A stretch of DNA of 64,000 bases from NCBI GenBank assembly GCA_009760885.1, contig CM019700.1:3194993-3258992 (forward strand). The letters run 5' to 3'. The first letter of the stretch is position 1, and each line of letters starts with the position of its first letter. The DNA comes from Achatina immaculata. Lineage: Eukaryota > Mollusca > Gastropoda > Stylommatophora > Achatinidae. Positions 1 through 11,124 of the stretch are shown in pieces. Made by a program: the position numbers and the translations under genes. Below the pieces are notes generated by a model. That model was given only the letters and a program-made list of their open reading frames with translations. It searched no databases and was not told the DNA's origin.

Positions 1-215
1 CTATCAAGTGGAACACAACAGGCTGAAGAAAATGAGGCAGACCGCGTGAAACTCTGAAGAGGACATTGGTAAGAGAGGCCAAACTAATAGGCATAAAATC
101 CCTTAATGAGGTTGAAAAGCTCGCCGAAAACAGGAAAAATTGGCGAACTACCTTGCGAGCCCTATATGACGTTTAACGGCACAGGAAGGATATGCGATAT
201 AAGATGTATACTAAA
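1..215 (+). mobile_element. LINE-B 3' end, cut by window edge
   Basis: Reading + from base 2 gives the last ~58 codons of the LINE-B reverse transcriptase ORF, ending with TAA at 174-176. The frame contains GRPRETLKRTL and ends in LRALYDV, matching the C-termini of the four minus-strand LINE-B copies in this window. Two in-frame stops (in the RRKRGRP stretch) show it is dead. The short 3' UTR and ATATAAG-type tail follow at 177-215. The 5' part lies outside the window. Confidence 0.85.
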
Positions 216-885
216 CGCATAATATATCTCTCTCTCTCTCTCTCTCTCTGAACCTTAAGTGCCCAGGGCACATGGGGCTTCCGCAAGGGTTTTCCACAAA
301 TGCCTGTCTTTCGCCTTTTTTTCTGCTCTTGCCCAGGTGAGCCCTCTATTGCTCAACATCCTTTCTGTTGTTCTTCTCCATGTCTCTTTTGGTCTACCCT
401 TACTTCTGCTCCCCTGTGGTGTCCATCTTAGTGCTATTTTTGGTAGTGAGTTGTCAGTCATTCGGAGCACATGTCCCAACCACCGCCAGCGTCTTTCCTC
501 AATAATTGTTGTCAATGGTTTCATCTGCATTTCTGCCAATAAGATGTTATTTCTTATGGTGTTTGGCCAAAATATTTTTTTAATTCTACGTAAACATTTA
601 GTCTGGAAAGAATTCAACTTGATTTCTATGGTTTTGGTGATTTTCCAGCATTCACTTCCATAGAGTAGTACACTTAGAACATTACTCTTAAATATCCTGA
701 TTTTCATATTTATGCTTAGTTTATTTGATTTCCATATATTCTGTAGCATTGCAAAAGCCTGGTTTGCTCTAGTAAGTCTGCTGTTGATGTCCTCTGTGCT
801 GTCTCCATTTTCTACTACTCTGCTGCCAAGGTATACAAATTCGTTGACCTCCTCCACTAACTTGTTATCTACTCGCATAATATAT
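216..885 (-). mobile_element. LINE-A insertion, 5'-truncated, with 12-bp TSD
   Basis: The TSD CGCATAATATAT occurs at 216-227 and 874-885 and bounds the insertion at 228-873. On the minus strand the element reads from the linker after the RT palm to the 3' end, closing with an (AG)n tail at 228-249. It landed directly downstream of the LINE-B tail at 177-215. The same family recurs at 5540-6345 and 52598-52655. Confidence 0.88.
255..878 (-). pseudogene. LINE-A reverse transcriptase, C-terminal 207 codons
   Basis: C-terminal portion of a non-LTR retrotransposon RT, resembling the RTE/BovB-type C-terminus. Visible family marks in order: EFVYLGSRV near residue 14, LLYGSECW near 73, a GHVLRM segment near 136, and SKGRPKETWRRT near 159. 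The palm motifs including FADD are missing through 5' truncation, so it cannot encode an active polymerase. The apparent start ATG (876-878) lies in the target-site duplication, so the first codons come from host DNA. The frame is otherwise open, which suggests a fairly recent insertion. Confidence 0.85.
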
Positions 886-965
886 ACTACACTTTATATT
901 AAATGTACAATATAAACTATAATTTCTAACTATACCTCACGTACAATACACACACACACACATAT

Positions 966-1527
966 CATATATATATATCTTATCTTATATCTTATATCCT
1001 TCCCGTGCCGTTAGACGTCACATAGGGCTCGCAAAGTAGTTCGCCAATTTTTCCTGTCTTCGGCGAGTCTTTCAACCTCAACAAAGGATTTTATGCCTGT
1101 TAACTTGGCCTCTCTTAATAATGTCCTCTTCAGAGTTTCACGCGGTCTGCCTCTTTTTCTTCGGCCTGTTGTGTTCCACTTGATAGCTTGTTTTGGGATT
1201 CTCTGATCATTTCTTCTCATCAAGTGACCAACATATGTCCATCTCCTTTTCCTGATCACCCATGAGACTGGTTGTTGTTCAGTCATATGTCTTATCTCTG
1301 CATTGTTCTTGAATTCATTCCACTTGATGCCGAGTATTTTCCTTAGGCATTTGTTTTCAAAAGAGTCTAATTTCTTTTCTATTTCTTTAGTTGTTTTCCA
1401 GCTTTCGCATGCATAAATGAGGGTGGATATTACATTTGAATTGAATAGTCTTAACTTGGTTTTTGTGCTTATAACTTTTGAATTCCATATGTTCTCAAGA
1501 TTCTTGAAGATTTTGCATATATATATA
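966..1527 (-). mobile_element. LINE-B insertion, 5'-truncated, probable AT-rich TSD
   Basis: CATATATATATA is found at 966-977 and 1516-1527, a probable 12-bp TSD, though low-complexity AT sequence makes it less certain. The insertion spans about 979-1515. The tail on the element strand is the ATATAAG/ATAAG repeat typical of this family. Confidence 0.78.
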
Positions 1528-1535
1528 CTGTTCAA
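1011..1535 (-). pseudogene. LINE-B RT, C-terminal fragment
   Basis: From the IFKNLENIW segment onward this matches the C-terminal part of LINE-B, with YACESWKTT, GHLMRRND and GRRKRGRPRETLKRT, ending at LRALCDV and a TAA. It has no palm motifs. The first ~7 codons come from flanking AT-rich DNA. No frameshift is visible over ~168 codons. Confidence 0.85.
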
Positions 1536-1796
1536 ATAAAAAAAAAACGTATTACATATGCTGAAAGTTACAAGTTTAAGGAAAAGTTTAGGGGGGGGGG
1601 GGGGACCTGATTATATAAAAGTAAGAAGCTAAAGTTAAAAAAAAGGGGGTAAAATTTTACAGGAAAAGACTTGATTAATAATAGTATGGAGATAAGACAG
1701 ACCTTTAAAGATGTCTAACTTATAAGGTGTGTTCTAAATAATATGCGAACAATATTCCCACAGTATCAGTCTGTCAATCTGTGGCCCCCAGTCACT
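1528..1796. other. Unique AT-rich spacer with poly-G run
   Basis: No gene seen. It contains a short A run after 1538 and a 14-bp G run at 1591-1604. Confidence 0.6.
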
Positions 1797-2177
1797 TCCC
1801 ACCCCACCCCACCCCCAAACCCATAAAACTACCCACCCCCAACCCATAAAACTCCCCACCCCCCCCAAACCCATAAACCTCCCCACTCTCACCCCACCCC
1901 CAAACCCATAAAACTCCCCATTCCCACCCCAAACCCATAAAACACCCAACCCCCAAACCCATAAAACTCCTCACCCCCATCCCAAACCCATAAAACACCC
2001 CGCTCCCACCCCCAAACCCATAAAACTCCCCACCACCCAAACCCATAAAAACCCCCACCCCCAAACCCATAAAACTCCCCACCCCACCCCACCCCACCCC
2101 CAAACCCATAAAACTCCCCACCCCCACCCTACCCCCCAACCCATAAAACTCCCCCCCCAAACCCATAAAACTCCCCG
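1797..2177. repeat. C-rich minisatellite, ~24-bp unit
   Basis: About 16 variable copies of a unit with core AAACCCATAAAACTCCCC, interspersed with runs of ACCCC. The minus strand is strongly G-rich, with many GGGG and GGG runs at short spacing. Several overlapping minus-strand Gly/Phe-rich open frames across this array are only translated repeat. Confidence 0.92.
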
Positions 2178-2260
2178 CGGGTTGAGAGACCTGACACTGG
2201 GACACCCCGGGGATAAGATGTTATTGCCGGTGTCTTTATCTGACAGCACACATGGAGACT

Positions 2261-2630
2261 GTCTGACGTGGCCAGCATCATGTCTGACGTGGCCAGCATC
2301 ATGTCTGACGTGGCCAGCATCATGTCTGACGTGGCCAGCATCATGTCTGACGTGGCCAGCATCATGTCTGACGTGGCTAGTATCATGTCTGACATGGCTA
2401 GTATCATGTCTGACGTGGCCAGCACCATGTCTGACATGGCTAGTATCATGTCTGACGTGGCTATCATGTCTGACGTGGCCAGCACCATGTCTGACATGGC
2501 TAGTATCATGTCTGACGTGGCTAGTATCATGTCTGACCTGGCCAGCACCATGTCTGACGTGGCTAGTATCATGTCTGACGTGGCTAGTATCATGTCTGAC
2601 GTGGCTAGCATCATGTCTGACCTGGCCAGC
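2261..2630. repeat. 21-bp minisatellite, ~17.7 copies
   Basis: The unit begins GTCTGACGTGGCCAGCATCA. Variants exchange CAGCATC for TAGTATC or CAGCACC, and one unit is 3 bp short. Because 21 is a multiple of three and the unit lacks stops, long frames stay open on both strands; none is a gene by any other evidence. Confidence 0.95.
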
Positions 2631-3535
2631 TCCAAGAACAGCCAGGTAGCCATTTCTACAGCTGGGACACTGGGACGCTCCTGGCTGGACATGAAACACA
2701 CACCTTGCCGTACTGACGCCAGTGACTATACATGTACATGTACACTTGTGGATATGTACGCTAGTCTTCTTCTTCTTCTTTGTACGCACACTGGCGATGG
2801 TGCGTGTTACCTGAGTTTTGTGATGCGCCTTTTGGCTGGGTACCTCCGACTTCAGCACCTTTCCTTGCTAGGGCAGACTGTGGTCTTGCTCGGACTGCCA
2901 TGAAGACAGTGTGGCTGGCCTGGCCAAAACTTTGTTTTCCAGCCTCTGGTTGCTGTACTTAAGCCCCTTCTCCAAGTCAGATCCAGCATGCAACGCTGGC
3001 TGGCCAGACGGCTTTGAGACAGTTCCACAGAGACACTCCGACTTTAGGATGAGGAATCTGATGAGTGCTTCAACGATATCAATTCCCCGCCACCCATAGT
3101 CTGCTGGCTCTGTTTTGTTTACATCATTCTGATGGCCATTGTTGTAAAGACCCATAGGCTTGTCACGTCCTGGATTCATTAGTTTCACACCAGACTTCCC
3201 TCATCCCTGCCGGAGATCTCCAGTCCCCATCCGTCCACCAACCTGACATTACATTTTACAGCAGACACACACACACACACACAAATTACAATTAGTGTTG
3301 ATTGCTACAAGTTTCTGGGCTACAGAAGTAGGTCAGAGTTTTCAAGCAAACAGATCTGGGTTCCCTGCTTCAGAAAGACTATGTCAAGATAAGTGTGCAA
3401 CACAGTAGGTCCCGGGGGGGGGGGGGGGTGTACGCTAGTGACTGTATATATCTGTGTGTACACCTGCGGATATATGTACAATATACCAGGGATTTCCATA
3501 GTTTTTTTTTTACCTGTCGCTGTCACATATACATA
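2631..3535. other. Unique DNA without recognisable gene
   Basis: Nothing recognised on either strand. It holds a (CA)n tract at about 3267-3283 and a 15-bp G run at 3414-3428. Confidence 0.6.
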
Positions 3536-3835
3536 TACACGCTAAACATGCTACACGTCACTACAAATAAATATACATATACACGCTAAACATACTACAT
3601 TATAAATAAATATACGTATAGAAGCTAAACATACTAAACGTCACTACAAATAAATATACATATACACGCTAAACATACTACATTATATTAGAAATAAATA
3701 TACGTATACAAGCTAAACATACTAAACGTCACTACAAATAAATATACATATACACGCTAAACATACTATATTATATTAGAAATAAATATACGTATACAAG
3801 CTAAACATACTAAATGTCACTAAATATACGTACAC
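3536..3835. repeat. ~43-bp AT-rich tandem repeat, ~7 units
   Basis: Alternating variants contain GCTAAACATACTA and AAATAAATATACGTATA or AAATAAATATACATATA. The alternation makes a higher-order period near 87 bp. Confidence 0.85.
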
Positions 3836-3996
3836 AGGCAAGGAACCCTACAGGTCCTAAACTTTCTATACGTAGTTGTATTGTAAAACTTAATGAGGAA
3901 ATGTTTGAGACTTAAAAGACCGAGGTAGAACTGGTTCTAGCAACAGAGACAGACACGAGCTTCGGTGTCAGAGAAAAGAAGGCAGGAAGAGGAGAG

Positions 3997-4498
3997 GCAG
4001 AAAATAACCAAATGTTTTCATGAGAAACAGAAAATAACCAAATTTTTTCATGAGGAAATGAGAATAACCAAATGTTTTCATGAGACACAGAAAATAACCA
4101 AATGTTTTCATGAGAAACAGAAAATAACCAAATGTTTTTGTGAGAAACAGAAAACAATCAAATGTTTTCACGAGAAACAGAAAATAACCAAATGTTTTCA
4201 TGATAAACAGAAAATAAAATTTTTTCTTGAGAAAATGAAAATAACCAAATGTTTTCATGAGAAACAGAAAATAACCAAATTGTTTCACGAGAAAATGAAA
4301 AGAACCAAATGTTTTCATGAGAAACAGAAAATAACCAAATTTTGTGAGAAACAGAAAAGAACCAGATGTTTTTAACAGAAAATAACCAAATTTTTTCATG
4401 AGAAATGAGAAATAACCAAACGTTTTTGTGAGAAACAGAAAATAACCAAATGTTTTTGTGAGAAACAGAAAATAACCAAATGTTTTCACGAGAAACAG
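3997..4498. repeat. 30-bp minisatellite, ~17 copies
   Basis: The unit contains ACAGAAAATAACCAAATGTT, with scattered substitutions and small deletions. The 30-bp period keeps Lys/Phe-rich frames open on both strands; these are shadows. Confidence 0.93.
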
Positions 4499-5319
4499 TT
4501 GAAACACTTAAGTCAAACGACACACAGAAACAGAAACACTCTTGCACCATTGTCGAATTTCTTTCCCAAGAGAAGAAGATGTAGAGGAGCATGATCCACT
4601 GTATTCAGAGAAAGGAGAAAACAAAACAAAAACACGTAACAGCACTGAGACACGAAAAACTAAACACATGAAAATATAAGTACAAATAATATTCCTTCGG
4701 CATACAAAAACTGAAATGTTTTCATAAGACACATGGTAATGAGAGAGACAGAGAGAGAGAGACAGACAGACAGACAGAGATAGAGAGACAGAGAGCTTCT
4801 TCATTTGCAATGGGAAAACCGTTTATCTTATGTCTGCCACTATGAAAATATCTCGCCTAAATCTGCCTTCCTGCTTCCGTTAGCGTAGTGTTTCGAATCT
4901 CAGTGATATCTCCAGCCACATATCTTCTCTCCCCCCTCCACCTTATCAAAGACAACCATAAACCACCACAAAGAGAGGTCACCAAATGACTTGACTTAAA
5001 ACACTCTCCTCCTATCTAGCAAACTGCCTGATTATAGTTTCTATCTATTTATATCTCGGGGTCTATGTTTACTCAGTACCATCTATTTATAATAAGATGT
5101 CAGTTTCAGGTAGTGTGTCTATTTATCGTAAGGTTCGAGTCTATTTTTAAAAAAAAACAAACTGAAAGGAGTTAAAATATAAGACCACAATATCAATAAA
5201 TAAAGACAAAGACAGCTGTCACTCTAGACATGATAGCAGAAAGTGAAAGCAGTTTGCAGGAAGTCCTGGAGAAGTTAATCAACGACAGCAATAAAAGAAG
5301 ATTATGGTAAAGGGAAACA
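4499..5319. other. Unique DNA with a GA-rich microsatellite
   Basis: No gene recognised. A (GA)n/(GACA)n tract lies at about 4741-4796. Confidence 0.6.
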
Positions 5320-5526
5320 ACAGTAATACTTTCATTCATTCATTTGCATGTCCCTTGCGGAACTTTGCCTCCCTAACAGCTCTCCTGTAGGCCTCTCGGT
5401 TGTGAGCAAGATGGCCTGCTTCTGCTGTGTCCATTTGCAGATCGTCAACGATTTCTTGCAGTCATCTTCGTTTTGGTCTTCCTCTTTTTCCCATTATGTA
5501 TCCTTCCAATACGGTCTTCTCTAGAT

Positions 5527-5538
5527 TATCATGACGTT

Positions 5539-5569
<31 letters not shown>

Positions 5570-6358
5570 CTTAAGTGCCCAGGGCACATGGGGCTTCCGC
5601 AAGGGTTTTCCACAAATGCCTGTCCTTTGCCTTTTTTTCTGCTCTTGCCCAGGTGAGCCCTCTATTGCTCAACATCCTTTCTGTTGTTCTTCTCCATGTC
5701 TCTTTTGGTCTACCCTTACTTCTGCTCCCCTGTGGTGTCCATCTTAGTGCTATTTTTGGTAGTGAGTTGTCAGTCATTCGGAGCACATGTCCCAACCATC
5801 GCCAGCGTCTTTCCTCAATAATTGTTGTCAGTGGTTTCATCTGCATTTCTGCTAATAAAATGTTATTTCTTATGGTGTTTGGCCAAAATATTTTTTTAAT
5901 TCTTCGTAAACATTTAGTCTGGAAAGAATTCAACTTGTTTTCTATGGTTTTGGTGATTTTCCAGCATTCACTTCCATAGAGTAGTACACTTAGAACATTA
6001 CTCTTAAATATCCTGATTTTCATATTTATGCTTAGTTTATTTGATTTCCATATAGTCTGCAGCACTGCAAAAGCCTGGTTTGCTCTAGTAAGTCTGCTGT
6101 TGATGTCCTCTGTGCTGTCTCCATTTTCCACTACTCTGCTGCCAAGGTATACAAATTCGCTGACCTCCTCCACTAACTTGTTATCTACTCTGAGTAAATT
6201 TCTGTTGTTCACATTTTGCTTCATTAACGTTGTCTTTCCTACGTTGATCTTTAGTCCTATGTCGTTTGCATTCTGAGTTAGCTTGTTTATTTTATCTTGC
6301 ATATCTTTGTGACTGCTTGATAATAGACAAATGTCGTCCGCAAAGTATCATGACGTTT
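5527..6358 (-). mobile_element. LINE-A nested in LINE-D, 13-bp TSD
   Basis: The TSD TATCATGACGTTT occurs at 5527-5539 and 6346-6358, so the insertion is exactly 5540-6345. The target sequence is part of LINE-D itself, so LINE-A is the younger element. The (AG)n tail lies at 5540-5567 on the element strand. Confidence 0.93.
5571..6344 (-). pseudogene. LINE-A RT from the FADD box to the C-terminus
   Basis: This is the longest LINE-A frame in the window. The open frame runs upstream of the first ATG (6302) to the truncation point at 6344, where it begins with FADDICLLSS. The catalytic FADD box is therefore the first thing retained; everything upstream is lost. Downstream come LKINVGKTTLM, EFVYLGSRV, YGSECW, GHVLRM and SKGRPKETWRRT, then the stop just before the (AG)n tail. 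The frame has no internal stop, so the insertion is probably young. It was never a functional gene because the fingers and most of the palm are absent. Confidence 0.88.
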
Positions 6359-6532
6359 AATGTGTCCAAAATATTTCAGTTTTCTCTGTTTAATCCTCTT
6401 TACTAGCCAGCCTTCTTCAATATTAAGCTCCTGTATTGTTCTTTTTTTGTGTGTCCAGGATATCTGGACAGTAATACCAAACTGAGTAAATCCACACAGT
6501 ACCCGACTTACGGAAATGAGTCCGTTCTTTAC

Positions 6533-6610
6533 CTTGTCAGTCAGTCAGTCAATCAGTCACTTGCATGTCCCTTGCGGAACTTTGCATCCCTAACAGGTCT
6601 CCTGCAGAGA
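6533..6610 (-). mobile_element. Short LINE-D 3' end fragment
   Basis: A (GACT)n-type tail is followed by ~65 bp matching the LINE-D 3' coding end (AAAGTTCCGCAAGGGACATG on the element strand). It is cut at about 6607. The flanks share only an imperfect repeat (about TCTTTACCTTGT versus TCTTACCCTGT), so the TSD is uncertain. Confidence 0.7.
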
Positions 6611-6941
6611 GAGCTCTTACCCTGTATGTAAGCTAATGTTTACGTAACTTGTAACCATGTTTTATTATATACTTTACACGGCATTTTACGCTACAAGTTT
6701 GTATCGTATCTTGTTTGCACGTGTTATTTTTTTTTCTGTACGTAAGTTCGCAACTACGTATATCGGAGATACGTAAAACGAAGTCCATTTGTATATCAAG
6801 GTGAAACATGCAGGAAAATAACACGATGATGACGCAAGTAATTAAGTTTAGCAAACAACAGGCGCCAACAGAGGGCAAATGTTCAAGTGAAATCTGGTCG
6901 GAATAAGGGAGGTTAATGTAGGTACTCTCCCCCCTCTCCTC

Positions 6942-6977
<36 letters not shown>

Positions 6978-7075
6978 TGAGACATAAAGAAGATAGCAAT
7001 AAATAAGCGAACTCTCTCCAAAAAGAGAAGAAAATACTCTTCTGGTTGTACAAAAACCTGGCTTTACTGTTTGTT
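6611..7075. other. Unique DNA, (GT)n(GA)n tract
   Basis: No gene recognised. A compound (GT)n(GA)n microsatellite lies at about 6941-6977. Confidence 0.55.
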
Positions 7076-7786
7076 TATAAGAGTCGGACAATAAGAAACA
7101 ACAGCGACGTGGCTCAGTGGAGAGATGTTTATAAGAGTCGGACAATAGAAATAAGAAACAACAGCGACGTGGCTCAGTGGAGAGATGTTTATAAGAGTCG
7201 GACAATAGAAATAAGAAACAACAGCGACGTGGCTCAGTGGAGAGATGTTATAAGAGTCGGACAATAGAAATAAGAATCAACAGCGACGTGGCTCAGTGGA
7301 GAGATGTTTATAAGAGTCGGACAATAGAAATAAGAATCAACAGCGACGTGGCTCAGTGGAGAGATGTTTATAAGAGTCGGACAATAGAATAAGAATCAAC
7401 AGCGACGTGGCTCAGTGGAGAGATGTTTATAAGAGTCGGACAATAGAAATAAGAATCAACAGCGACGTGGCTCAGTGGAGAGATGTTTATAAGAGTCGGA
7501 CAATAGAAATAAGAATCAACAGCGACGTGGCTCAGTGGAGAGATGTTTATAAGAGTCGGACAATAGAAATAAGAATCAACAGCGACGTGGCTCAGTGGAG
7601 AGATGTTTATAAGAGTCGGACAATAGAAATAAGAATCAACAGCGACGTGGCTCAGTGGAGAGATGTTTATAAGAGTCGGACAATAGAAATAAGAAACAAC
7701 AGCGACGTGGCTCAGTGGAGAGATGTTTATAAGAGTCGGACAATAGAAATAAGAAACAACAGCGACGTGGCTCAGTGGAGAGATAA
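7076..7786. repeat. 60-bp minisatellite, ~12 copies
   Basis: Near-identical units contain AGAGTCGGACAATAGAAATA and CAGCGACGTGGCTCAGTGG. One A/T variant (AAGAAAC versus AAGAATC) partitions the array into end blocks and a middle block, the usual sign of unequal exchange. Each unit carries TGGCTCAGTGG, which fits an RNA polymerase III A-box; I see no B-box. The open frames on both strands are translated repeat. Confidence 0.95.
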
Positions 7787-7804
7787 AATGTAGAGACAGA
7801 AAAA

Positions 7805-8275
7805 CAGATGAAGAAGTTAGTAAAACATATGAAGAGGTTACCACAAAACATATGAAGAGGTTACCACAAAACATATGAAGAGGTTACCACAAAACATATG
7901 AAGAGGTTACCACAAAACATATGAAGAGGTTACCACAAAACATATGAAGAGGTTACCACAAAACATATGAAGAGGTTACCACAAAACATATGAAGAGGTT
8001 ACCACAAAACATATGAAGAGGTTACCACAAAACTATGAAGAGGTTACCACAAAACATATGAAGAGGTTACCACAAAACATATGAAGAGGTTACCACAAAA
8101 CATATGAAGAGGTTACCACAAAACATATGAAGAGGTTACCACAAAACATATGAAGAGGTTACCACAAAACATATGAAGAGGTTACCACAAAACATATGAA
8201 GAGGTTACCACAAAATATACGAAGAGGTTACCACAAAATATATGAAGAGGTTAACACAAAACATACGAAGAAGTT
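7805..8275. repeat. 23-bp minisatellite, ~20 near-perfect copies
   Basis: The unit includes GAAGAGGTTACCACAAAACA. Copies are nearly identical until about 8210, where substitutions begin to accumulate. Confidence 0.95.
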
Positions 8276-8930
8276 GTCTCAACAAACAAACAAAAAACAT
8301 TTTAAAAGTTTTCAGAAAAACACATGAAGAGGTTGCAAAAAAACACATAAAGAAGCTGTCAAAAAACATAAAAAAAGCTGTCACAAAAAACACATAAAGA
8401 AGCTGTCACAAAAAACACATAAAAAAGCTGTCACAAAAACACATAAAAAACTGTCACAAAAACAAATAAAGAAGCTGTCACAAAAACACATGAAGAACCT
8501 GTCACAAAAACATAAAGAAACTGCCACAAAGACATATAAAGAAGCTGCCACTAAAAACATAGAAAGAAGCTGTCACAACAAAAAATACATAATGAAGCTG
8601 TCACAAAAACACATATAGAAGCTGTCATAAAAACACATCAAGAAGCTGTCACAAAAACACATCAAGAAGCTGTCACAAAAAGACATAAAGAAGCTGTCAC
8701 AAAAACACATAAAGAAGCTGTCACAAAACACAAAGAAACTGTCATAAAAACATAAAAACTGTCACAAAAACACATAAAGAAGTTGTCACAAAAACACAAA
8801 AAGAAGCTGTCACAAAAACACATAAAGAAACTGTCACAAAACACATAAATAACCTGTCACACAAAAAACACATAAAGAAGCTGTCACAAAAAAGAACATG
8901 AAGAACTTCTAAAAGCAGTGGCAAAACATG
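8276..8930. repeat. Degenerate 22-24-bp tandem repeat related to the preceding array
   Basis: The consensus contains AAGAAGCTGTCACAAAAACA, alignable with the 7805-8275 unit (GAAGAGGTTACCACAAAACA) with several substitutions. Copies vary in length and sequence, so this half looks older or no longer homogenised. Confidence 0.85.
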
Positions 8931-11124
8931 AGAAAAACTTGTAAAAACAAATAAATTCTTAAGACACTTGGATATAAAGACACAAGTTTCAGAGCATGAT
9001 AATTACTGGAAAACTGAAACAGGAAAAAAGAAAGAAAAATGAGGCTAAGAAAAAAAAAAGAAAGAAAAAGAAATGGCTGAGCAGAACTTACTATACTCAA
9101 AGGCGGGGGGGGGGGGGGGGGAGGAGGAGGGGGGAGTCAGGATTTTGTAAGTGCGGTGAATAAAATGAGACAGTATTCCTCTGAAGAAAAGGCAAGTGTG
9201 ATCCGTCGGCTCACCGTACATTTACGAACATTAAAAAGCCTTAAATACAAGGTCAAACATGATCTGAGAGCAGCTAATTTAGTATGTAACACCAGCTGAC
9301 CACTTTTGTTTCTTTTTTTTTTCCTCTTAGACCTTATATTTTCTGTTGCTGTGATATATACACAAAGTAACAAGTACGACACATAATTAAACCATACAAA
9401 GTTATATAATATAGAATGCTTCCTCTCACGCACTACTTTGACACAGTCTCTGTCTATGTTCTATTTCTGGACTCCTAGTATACCTCGCGAATACAACAAC
9501 TTCCCTCCATCCCTGGCTAACATTTCTTCCATCTGAATGCCAAAAGTGACAAGAAAAGGTTCAGATATGGACATCAAAGACAACCGTGACTTGTGTTTTT
9601 CCCCAAAACTGATTTGACTTCCTGTTTCAGCACACAAAGGGAAGTCTGTACGGCGGATGAATACAAACAAACAAAAAACTCAGCCAATCGTGTCGTGAGG
9701 GGATTTAATTTCTAATACATCTATCATGACGGGTCTTTTTGTTCATTTGTTTACGTTCCCTGCGGACAGGGACAAAAGTGTGTGCGTTTTTGTCCCAATA
9801 TTGTCCCTACATAAGCAAAGAATAGTGACTTGCCCTGTAATCCTACTCTGGGGAGTTGGCTTACAGTCCTCAGACAAAAGCTGAATTCTGTGTCCTCTTT
9901 GTGTCTGCCTGAAGCTTTCTACAAGAAGCTGATTCTCCTGTTCTGTGGGCGTTTTTCTTCGGTCCCTTAACATACGGGACAAAAGGTGACTGCCTTGAAG
10001 AAAGGCGCGATTTTCACGGACTGCTAATCGGCCGGCTAAAACTCTATCCTTCTTCCTCGCACTGCTCGCAAGAACAGTCTGTTGGCCCTCTACAGCTCCG
10101 CAAAATTTGGAAGCTTGCTTCCCTGGATCACCCCGGGGCTTCAGGAAACTCACTCCCCATCCGACACGCGGGTGATACCCATCTCTCACAACTGAGTCGA
10201 CTAGAGGGTACTGGAACCCTCAACCTTCCAGGCGGGGGCAGATGCTTGCCAGTTCAGGTCATATCGGACTGTAAAATGAAAAGTGTCGATCTGATGACAA
10301 AAATAGTGAGGTGGTGTGGGGGGGGAGGGGGGAAGAGAGAGAGAGAGAGAGAGAGAGAAGACGGGACATAACGTGAGGGTTTTCTTTACATACGGGAATT
10401 ACAAAAGATAAGGTAAGAGAAGTTAAGGGAGAAGATAAATAAGTGAAAGATAAAGTATAGTAAAAACAAGGCATTAGAAGATAAAGTATGAGTGATGAGT
10501 GAGTGAGTGAGTGAGTGAGTGAGATGTAAAGGAAAAAAAAACTAGCCCTAAACTACCTAGAAAAAAAGGTTTGATGTTTGTTTCTGGTTTCTGCCCACTG
10601 TCTAAAAATATCTGCCAAATTAGACTCTTTTAACCCTTGAACTTGACCCCAATTTCCTACAAATAGGGACATATACTTGCCAGTTGGCATTCTTCAATGT
10701 TTTCAATTTATAGTACATGAGGTAAAAATAGCAACAATCACCCGACCTTTTTTTTTTCCTTGTTTATCTTTGTATCAGAATTTGATGTCCTCATTCCATA
10801 CACTACTGTCATTTGTTTCATTTTTAGCGCTTTCTTCTGTAACAGTTGATAACGTTAGCCATGATCACCCTTTGCGACCTCTGACTTTGGCTATTTTTGG
10901 GATTTAAGATTAGGATTACTTTATTTTTATGGGTTATCCGATGACCTTCGTGGACTGTCACACAGGTGGCGCAGTTGTCGTAGCTGGAGGACATAGGTAT
11001 TCAGTAAAACAGTTTCATGGCCTGGTACAAAAGTGAAGGTCAGTGGTTGGATCTGTGACATCTGCAGGGATTCGAACCACTGTTGACTCAGATATTTGTT
11101 GAACTTTCTTTAGCATGTTCACCG
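8931..11124. other. Mostly unique DNA, no supported gene
   Basis: It includes a 17-bp G run at 9105-9121, GA-rich tracts near 10331-10358 and (GAGT)n at about 10493-10522. A 148-codon minus-strand frame at 9743-10189 is not recognisable and has no supporting feature. Bases 10965-11085 have a tRNA-like look (TGGCGCAGTTG and, reversed, GGTTCGAATCC) but the two boxes are on opposite strands. Confidence 0.5.

Larger units (their letters stand above)
5320..6477 (-). mobile_element. LINE-D insertion, split by nested LINE-A
   Basis: The TSD ACAGTAATAC occurs at 5320-5329 and 6468-6477, so the outer insertion is 5330-6467. The 3' part (5330-5539) begins with a (TGAA)n tail on the element strand and covers the C-terminal RT segment with AKFRKG. 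The upstream part (6359-6467) carries the region corresponding to the KYFGHIK segment. LINE-A separates the two at 5540-6345. The coding frame is decayed. The same family occurs at 6533-6610, 11395-11845, 33044-33399, 34702-35057 and 62712-62815. Confidence 0.85.

Noticed and set aside
259..663. 134-codon plus-strand frame, repeated at 5575-5979
   Set aside because: Its conservation between two loci is explained by antisense of two LINE-A copies.
1797..2177. Telomeric repeat
   Set aside because: CCCCAAA-like pieces are parts of a ~24-bp unit containing ATAAAACT; there is no short telomeric period.
9743..10189. 148-codon minus-strand frame as a possible gene
   Set aside because: Not recognisable, no repeat elsewhere, and a frame of this length can occur by chance in 64 kb; no support beyond openness.
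10965..11085. tRNA gene
   Set aside because: The A-box-like and B-box-like motifs are on opposite strands and no cloverleaf could be drawn.
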